Source of the DNA: Amyelois transitella
Lineage: Eukaryota; Arthropoda; Insecta; Lepidoptera; Pyralidae
Length of the DNA: 64,000 bases
NCBI RefSeq assembly: GCF_032362555.1
Contig: NC_083528.1
Span: 62,001-126,000, forward strand
Reading direction: 5' to 3'
How positions within the stretch are numbered: the first letter of the stretch is position 1; the number at the start of each line of letters is the position of its first letter. The notes beneath the pieces were generated by a model. The model did no database searches. It saw only the letters and a program-made list of their open reading frames with translations, and was not told where the DNA came from. Position numbers and translations under genes: made by a program. Positions 55,552-64,000 of the stretch are shown piece by piece.

Positions 55552-55775
55552 ATAATAAAGCTGAAGAGTTTGTTTGTTTGTTTGAATGCGCTCATCTTCT
55601 TTATGTGTTTATCGAGAAAGGCTTAAGGCTATTTATCATCACTCTGCAACTATTATTAAATAAATAAATAAATTATAATGGAAAATGTGTAAAATACGGG
55701 GAAAATTATTCCTCCTTGAGGGTTTCAATGACAACCATTCCATGCGGACGAAATCGCGGGCACAGCTAGTAATGA
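55552..55775 (-). mobile_element. Family E remnant
   Basis: Reverse copy: ataataaagctgaagagttt at one end and gaaatcgcgggcacagctag at the other, with the middle deleted. Confidence 0.5.
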
Positions 55776-55869
55776 ATAAAAATTTTGAATTTGCATATAA
55801 GCCTATCATTTGATTGTCAAAATACATACCAAATTGTTCTTATTTTATACTCATAAGTAACAAACATGC

Positions 55870-55980
55870 ATATTAAGACTGTTTACCGCAGGCGTGGGGA
55901 TAGTAGAAACTACATCTTTATTTTGACTTGCCAAAACCATCCTCCACTTGCCACGTCACCCACATTCATCAAAATTTTAA
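55870..55980 (+). repeat. Family D fragment
   Basis: Contains cttgccacgtcacccacatt after a diverged head. Confidence 0.4.
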
Positions 55981-56394
55981 TTTGCGAGTATATTGCTCTA
56001 TTATCTACCAAAAATAACTAAAGTTTCGCCTGCTACTACCTACTTACCTCAAGAAAGCAGAACGTAGACTTAATGTCAGTTCAATATAATAAAAGCTGTC
56101 ATGACAATACGAACACCATTTATTTCAGGGGGCTTCTTTCCAATTGGTCCCGAATGATATCAATCTATAATAAGGTTACTACTCGTATTGCCGATCGATT
56201 TGCCGAATCGAGTCTTGAATCTATTCAATGACTCGAGAACAATCAGATGACTTGGCAAAAAATATCACGTCAATTTATAATAAACAAGATACAGTCCGAG
56301 GGTTTGTTATGATATGAAACAAAATTATAGTGACATTAATAGAAAAAGGGATGCTGAAATGGTGTGATCATTTTGAGAGCATGAATGAAAGCAG

Positions 56395-56530
56395 GTTAAA
56401 ATATGAAATTTAGTATACAAGGCAAGTGGAAAGATGATGTAAAAGAAGCAAAGAAAGTATGGAGAAGATGTAGTCTCTGCCTACCCCTCCGCGCAAGAGC
56501 CGTGATGTTTATACATGTATATAATAATAA
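56395..56530 (-). repeat. Family D repeat
   Basis: Contains gatgtagtctctgcctaccc and ctccgcgcaagagccgtgat in reverse orientation. Confidence 0.5.
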
Positions 56531-59500
56531 CTTTATATCTACTTATTATTACATACTTACAATCACAAAGTAATTAATTTCGGCGGGATTCGAACCCGTG
56601 ATCTAATTTATTTTAACTCAAATCATTGGAGCAAGCGTTGCCTTATCAATTTGCTTGGAATGAAATCAATCAGTCAGTCAAGGTCGAATCGAATTGATTC
56701 CAACTGCGACGGGTTGGTCGAAGTCAAGGGGAGACGTCATGTCGGTAAACAGAGACAAAACAAGGCACTGTGTCAAATGGCCGAATGAGATAACATTAGA
56801 ATTACAAGAAATATCTATAATTCTAAATAAAATCGGGACTTGAATTGAAAAGTTGGAAACTAAGAAAAGTTACCTCGCCGCCCGAAGTTTAAGATGAAAC
56901 ACTCTCATTGTACCTTTTGCTGTTTTCAAATGAAGTTCTTTCATTTATACCAGACATAATGACTATGGTGATAGCAGTTTAGCGTTAGCACAATACGTGA
57001 TTAGAATTTAGATTACAAACTTGTTTGTGACTGTTACTGTACTTTGAGGAATAGTTGAATTCATCGCATTAGATATCTAGCACACGTCGACGTAAAATTT
57101 AGCAAAAAAATAACATCACCAAAGCATAAAACTAGCTAAGTATAAGTTGTGACAGGATAATTTGATTATTTACAAGCGCTGATGCTCAGCAAAGCTACAA
57201 TAATAGTGTTCAGTATAATATAATATCCAAACCTCTAATCTTAGCTTCTTCCTTAAAATTCTGATCATCATTAGTATTTTAGAATTGACCTGTTTCAAAT
57301 TCTAACCTGCTGTAAAGAATACCTAAAGCCTACAAAACACCTTTACCAAAGCGACGACAAATAACGATAACGTCTGTCGAGTTGATGAGAGGTTGATAAC
57401 GTCGGGGTGATGGGCAGTTGTCTTGTATGATGACTGCGAGGCAGCTCTGCTTTTTGTAATGACGATGTAATGGCCTAGGTGTTCATGTCTCAATGTCTAA
57501 TTTGACCCAAACTAAACAATGTACATATGTATGTACATTCCTAATAAAATAAAGAAACTATTAAGATTTTGTTAATCGCCTCCCGACTGCTAAGAACTTA
57601 GAGTCCATCTTTGACGAATTAGGAGTTAAATAGTCTTCTTAGCAGTTTATTATATTCCCCAGCCTTTCAAACGTAGGACACTGAGGTCGGACACAACTAA
57701 GCGCTTATTTTACTGCGACTTCATTTTTGTATTCATGACACATATCTAAACTGTTTTCTCTTTCATCAAAGATAAAATTAAAAACTTTATACATATCAAT
57801 CTTTGTAGAACTTTTCTTCGAAGTAACTTCTTCGTAAAATTTTCCATGAACGATCGAAAGAAACAGTAGAAACATCCGTCGCATCTTGGTAGGTAATGTA
57901 TGCCGTACATACAACATACAGTAGGTACGTCCGTACGTCACCATGACGTAGTTGTAATGAACTTGATCCCTGCGATACGGCCGTGGCCTGTCAAATATTT
58001 TGCTGGTACATTTTAGTTGAGATAAATATAGGGTGCGCAATATATTGGCTGCGAATGTATCCAACATCGCTGCAGCAGGGGTGGTCTGATTGCTTTCTAA
58101 ATTGCTTCGGAACCCAGAGGCTTATATATGTAAATATATCTAATCTCCCCTCTCTTTTTATCTTTAAGGGTAACATTAAAGATAAAAAGAGAGGGGATAT
58201 AGAAATAGAGGAAGATAGATAGATAGAAGATATAGAAGAGAGAAAAAAGCACGCAAGCTGAGATCGCTGTCAAGGCATATTTTTTTTGTATTTTATAGAT
58301 TTTGTTTCCACCAATCATTAACTACCTTTCGATGGATGTATCGTTCAGCTGAAGTAACAGTTAATTAATTGTACCTCATCAAATGATCTGATCAAAGGAT
58401 TAAGTAATTGGACTTTCATTCTAAGTATATCTCTATTATATTCTGTATTATATCTTATATGATTATTACTGTGTTATATCCTAAATGAAGTCGTAGTTTA
58501 TAGACATCACGGCCAGCGGCCATGTCAAGCCATAACTCTTACAAAGATAATGTCTCCTATTATTGTTCTTGCAACACTGGGGTGCAGCGACCATCATCCG
58601 CGGATGCAGTTGTATTAGTACAGTCAGCAGCGAGGTTTAATAAAAAGAAACAACGAGGTGTTCTCGCGAAAAGTTGAATAATACAGACACGTGCCCTCAC
58701 GCGATTTAAACATTTTTTACCCGTCACAAAAAGTACGTAACGCCGCTTAAGTTTTCACTTCAAAAAATGGTTTAGTCGTCTGGTTTGATATAGTTCACCT
58801 ACAAAAAAATACTTTAGGTTTTGGTAATCATGTATATGGTTTTATCACCAACATGACAAAATGCTTTCTTTTATTAGGTATATTTATCGCATATACAATA
58901 ATAGGAAAAGTTATAGGGAATGTAAAATGTACTTACGTAATATACAAGATTGAGGTGAAAATATATCTTATGTATGATACACATACAAAAGTGAGCTATG
59001 CCCACAGAATGCGCAGTAAACATGAATGTATGAACCATTAAAAGCGCGGGGGCGCGGCTTCACATGCACACACAGACATACCGCTACACATATATATCTA
59101 CATACATCACAGACACTCCATGTGTGGCGAGTGTTATTACCGAGGAAACATTTAATTACTGATGTTCAGGTGAATGATTGAGAATACAAGTGGGATGAGG
59201 AGAAATGGAATAAATAAGTACTTAGGATACTGTACATCGAACATAGTGGAAAGATAACTTGGAGAGCAGACCTCAATGGTATAACTACGTATACGTACGG
59301 TATACTTACGCAAAATAAAATGTGTATTCAGAGGCCACGGTTGTAAGAAGAGAGATTGAAAATTCACGTTTTCATGTGTCTAATTGCGATCTCAGTTTTT
59401 TAAGCTCTGAAGCGGCCGCTGAAACAGAGCAGGAAACATTTACTATCGCGGGTTTGTTAATTGTAAGTACATACCTAGTGTACATACATTTTTTTGGCTC

Positions 59501-62500
59501 TTTAAGTTAAAAGTTGGGAATATTGTATAACAAAAAAGATAGAGTGGGATTTATACTTTGTCTTCCTATGTATTCTACTCTGTCCCAAATAGTATTGTCG
59601 TTGTCCTTGTCCTTCAAAACTGTTCTGTACATTGGCACGACACAAAAGATCGTTTAGAAAAAAATTGGTACCTAAATTAACTAATGCCGAGACTACATTA
59701 CAATTAGGTACGTGATTTTATTGTGCTGTAATGTTTACTCTAATAAATTCTGCGGTTTAACTATCAATCTTCGCTTACAATAGAAAAACATTGGTCACTA
59801 TTAACGACGACTAGATTCTAATTTAGATAAGGATTTGTACTCGTCTCATCGCCATTTACAATAAAATCATAAGTCACGAATGATTGATGATCTGAACAAC
59901 AAATTTGTGAAGTGGAACAAAAGCATGGAAAAAACAAAATGTCAATGTATGCATTCCGACCACCAGCAAAGCAAAAATTTGCAATTGGACAGATAACATG
60001 AGAGATAGCGATCGCCAGCGCGGTCACTACTACAACTGATTGCCGATTTTACTTAATCATCTTCATACCTACTGCATATAAAGACTGGCCAAGGAATTCC
60101 TTTAAACCTCAATGGCAACCCCATTGTGGTCTGACAATAACGATTACAAAAGAAGTGTCATCGAATAATACAGAGGAGAGCAAATACGAAGACCAAAACA
60201 AAGGGACTACTTAGAAACTTGGGTGCCAATAGGGCTTATGTTGTTCTTTTGAATATTGTCCGTATAATCATTTACAATAATTAATTTAAATGCTATATAA
60301 ACGAATTTGCACAGAATGAGAACTCGATGAAAGAGATCATCAATCAAAGCAATCAGTTTATAGGCTTCGATTCTGTGACTTGGGGTAAGCCACAGGTCTG
60401 GCCGCCCACAGCGCGACCACTAAACCACCCAAATTATTTTTATTATCGGTTAACAGATAAGTAATCAGTGCCTATCGTAAATACGACGCAGCCTTGGAGG
60501 TATTAGCTTGTAATCTGTACCTACACATAATTTTTGTGTACATATATTTTTCCGACTCTGGCGTGAGATCTGTTTTATTTATTTACATTCTTACATAACG
60601 TTTATAATAGTTTTGTTGTTTATTTTATTATCCATATAAACTCACAAATATCGCACTCAGTAAAGCATACAATCAGTTCTGAATCTTATTTTTAGCTGTC
60701 CGTCCGTCTGTCTGTCTCCTGCGACGTTAACATCAATAGGGCCAATTGACACTACTTGTTGCAATGAAGAATCCAGACCATGATATATAGCTTTCACATG
60801 ACGCAAAAAGAACTCAATAGAGTGGCACACTAAATATACGACGGTATATTTAGACGAGTTTATTTTTATATCAATTCTTAAGAGATTGTTTTGAAGGTTC
60901 CGCAATTAAATAATGATAAAAAAAAATTTTAGAGTTTTAAGTTTTTTCTAAATGTTACATGAATAGTTTTTACATATTTTTACGTCTTTATCTTTTATGT
61001 AGTAAGTTTCGGTTTGAAGACAAAGGCGCCAATTAATCTTTTAGATAATGGTCATATTCGTTTATTGTAACGATCGACTCCCTACACCGTACTTTCCCTC
61101 ATCACTTTGTCCGTTCCACGGCGTCCCCAGATTTATGTAGGTCCAATCGTTAATTTCGCAATGTTCTACCTCTCATAACGATGGGTCGCCCATGGGTCAA
61201 GAGCCAAACAAACCATAACTGTGGCCTGCCCACGCGGCTGAGAATCAGCGGGTGTATCTATTTGTGTATCGTATCAGTGGCGCCAACTCAGATGTCAGTA
61301 GGTATAGCAGAGAGACTAAACATTATCTAAATGTATGACAATATTAGTGCAAGTGTAACGGGTTGGAATACATATAATATCACCGGTCAAAGCTAGTACG
61401 CGGATTTGTGATTCAAGTAGCGACTTCAGAAAATTTACTTATTTTTATTGAATGCGCGACACTCATGCACGATGAATCAAATCATAAATAAAAAGTATGA
61501 AGCATTTTAACCATTTTGATGCCAATCTGTGATTTATCCTTCAAAAAGCTATATTCATTTCTTTGTTAACTACGTGGTCCTAAATCTAATAATGATCTAT
61601 ATCTAGTATCATTGGTGTAATAATGATCGGTCTCTGCACCGAATCTACTCCGCACGAGATAACAGCACCAAAGTTAATCCTGCGGATGCGATATCATTAC
61701 GATATTCATAAATTAATTAACTTGGCTTTGCCATTTATTGTTCTGATATTGTTTTAAATTAATTTTGTTTGTTGGGAAAATTACAAGCTTGTAAACTTTA
61801 CAATATGTTTTGTTGAAATTGTTCCATTCATTAGGTTCAATTTGTTTATTTCGCATTTTAATACGATAACATTGAATTAGTTTAAGGTAATTTAGTTTGA
61901 TTACTTAAACTTTTTATTTATAGAGTTTGTAAAAACTTAATTTGATTAAAATTATTCCCATTTTGTAGTGAAAGTAAGTAAATTTATGAACTTTAAAATT
62001 ACTCGCAAGTATCAGTGTTCTGCGACAAAACTAATATTCAAAAAGAGTATTGAAGACACTTCAAAAAAATCGAAGATAGTAAAGAGCTGCATTAAAAAAG
62101 ATGAAAATTAAACAAACATGACATAAATATCCAGAGTGTCATAGAAATCTGACCCTCTTTAGTATCGGAGGCAGTCTCACAGAGGTCAAATTACTTTGCG
62201 CTGTCCGTAATTGGATACATTTAGTTTTACGACTACAACAAGATTCCGAAATTTGCGGGAACAAATACTGATAAGCTATCACTCCTGGGGTCAGTGTCAC
62301 GACACTTGTTACAGATTAAATTATGTACATTTGATTTGTTTAACCTACTGTTTTAACAGGACGTACACATATGCTCGATGTAAGTTCTATATGACAGATA
62401 ATATGATAAAACCCTTAAGTGTGAACCGGAAGCACTTACGTGAATCCGTTTCCAAGACCAGGGGAAACTGCCATACGTACCCGATCGCATACGTTTTACG

Positions 62501-64000
62501 GGTACATATGTACATTCGATGCTTTTACCAGGAGGCTCTTTGAAAATTACCAAGTACCAAGGCTCTTGGTAAAAAACAATTTATAATTTGGTTGCAATTT
62601 TCTAAAGGTTCTATAAAATTCAAGGCAAGAAGGTTCAATTAAATTTTAAATAAATAAAATCTATGGGACTACCGCCATTCATCGAACTCAGCCCACAAGT
62701 TTTGGAGAATATTCGTTACATAAAATCAAGAATATTTATATTTAGTAAACTTGATCAGTTCAAACTCAGCATGTTGAGGCAGAAAGAAATAAACAACGAT
62801 ACCTGCACCAAACATATATCAGGTATATGTTGGGTGTATCGTTATACACGCCTGTAGAAGACCTACAGAGAAAATAGCAATGGAACATAGGTTCAAACAT
62901 AGAGATAGGAATAATATAAGACAATAGAAATGACATATTAAAAATTATAGGAATGACTTGTCGTATTGCAAGCGGTTACCGCGCAGTTTAAAAGCTCACA
63001 TATAAATTTTAAAATTGAGATGCAGCAAATGTTGTGTAATCGCAACTTACAACTTGTAGTCTTATTAATTCCGAATTTCATCCATCCTTATGATCTGTGA
63101 TCGGCCTTTGTCCACATCTAAGATACAAATATTTGAACAAGCCGATTAAAAAAGGAGATTTGACGACTTCAATGACCAAACATTGATTTTAATCTTCTTT
63201 AATCAAAACTTTAGAATTAACATTTATAATTCAGGTTTTAAGTTCATTTTTTATTTAAAAAGGTGTGATGAGCATTTTGTATGTTTTCAAAGGTTGACAC
63301 CTACCGGAGGACATAATTTTTTTAATTTTAATTTCTGCGACTTGTTTGCGAATCGACGACCTTTGTAACTAAACCATAGATTTGCATAACATACTCGTAT
63401 TGTTTAAAAATCAAGTTACAACCTAAGATATTAACTTAAATTATTTTCTAAATATGTTAAAACATTTATTTTCTCATATGTGTTTTAGTAGTGGTGTGTT
63501 ATAGTTACCTTTTACTAAATATTTCACTCTGCTGAAAACTATACTTTAAGCAATTTTAGAAGAAATGTCATTTCATTATTTGCCAATTAACTTATTCAAT
63601 TAATTATTTTTTAACATTTATTGATTGGTAAAGTATACAAATATTTAATTGGATTAGAACTTAACTGCGTAATAAAAAAGACATTTAGTAAGACGCCGCT
63701 GATTACATTTGATATCTGTGGAATGTCATCAATCGCCACTTTTTAATTTTTTTGCTAGTTTTGTAGCAGCGCGGCGCTTTGTATGGTAATCGTGTCGATT
63801 TGCATTACCTGCTAAGTTTGTCAATATTTAACTAATTCTATACCTACCAAATCCGCGGAGTTACCTGATGTTTTATGGTTTGAATTCACTTTTCTTTTCT
63901 ATTTTGAATAATTTTGGCGTTTCTTCGTGTTCAAAATGGAAGATTGAAATGATGATTTAGTTATTTTTTCATGATTGTGTCTATACCCTTCTTTCAATAA
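56531..64000. other. Gene-free AT-rich stretch to the window end
   Basis: Apart from the hairpin at 58,147-58,196 and microsatellite scraps, nothing was recognised. The open frames here are short and lack coding-like composition or family resemblance. Confidence 0.5.
58147..58196. repeat. Perfect inverted repeat, 21-bp arms, 8-bp loop
   Basis: Arms 58147-58167 and 58176-58196 (cccctctctttttatcttta plus a) are exact complements. Confidence 0.85.

Noticed and set aside
60360..60430. tRNA-like stretch on the minus strand (TGGTTTAGTGGTCGCGCTG)
   Set aside because: An A-box-like run only, with no closing stem; probably a SINE scrap.
62211..62543. 110-codon plus-strand frame
   Set aside because: No recognisable family, AT-driven composition and no splice or promoter context.
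1..64000. CRISPR arrays, prokaryotic operons, intact transposase or reverse transcriptase genes
   Set aside because: None seen; spaced direct repeats are interspersed elements and all genes are animal type.

Overview
The window is animal nuclear DNA, almost certainly from a moth or butterfly (Lepidoptera). Three intron-bearing or metazoan-type genes sit in AT-rich DNA, their coding exons are much more GC-rich than the introns, and the intergenic and intronic DNA is full of short interspersed repeats of types that recur in lepidopteran genomes. No bacterial operon, CRISPR array, intact transposase, intact reverse transcriptase or virus-like gene was seen. Species cannot be named from this sequence.

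Layout. 1-9.9 kb: gene-free, repeat-rich. 10,678-11,190 (minus): a single-exon gene for a one-PDZ-domain NHERF-type scaffold (Sip1/NHE-RF1-like, 170 aa), with a GC-rich 5' flank to about 11.96 kb. 12-21.3 kb: gene-free DNA that probably holds the unseen 5' end of the next gene, plus a hAT-type MITE (19,096-19,507) and repeats. 21.3-38.9 kb (plus): Eps8 (Drosophila arouser orthologue). Eighteen coding exons join in phase into an 803-residue protein with PTB, central helical, SH3, proline-rich and C-terminal actin-effector regions. Reading through an internal 5' splice site in exon 14 gives a second product of 674 residues lacking the actin-effector part. 39-55.2 kb (minus): a hexokinase gene whose eleven coding exons join in phase to 485 residues, with a candidate non-coding first exon and TATA box near 55.0-55.2 kb. 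55.2-64 kb: gene-free, AT-rich, with repeats and hairpins.

How the genes relate. The PDZ scaffold and Eps8 are neighbours in divergent orientation and both families act at the actin-rich apical cortex and microvilli. Hexokinase is tail-to-tail with Eps8 and is metabolic (glucose to glucose-6-phosphate). The most interesting signals are the alternative C-terminus of Eps8 with a G-quadruplex-capable tract overlapping the alternative splice site, a hexokinase that departs from the family in several motifs, and two mobile elements delimited exactly by target-site duplications.

All exon boundaries were found by hand from reading-frame continuity, family resemblance and GT/AG sites. No similarity search or transcript was available.
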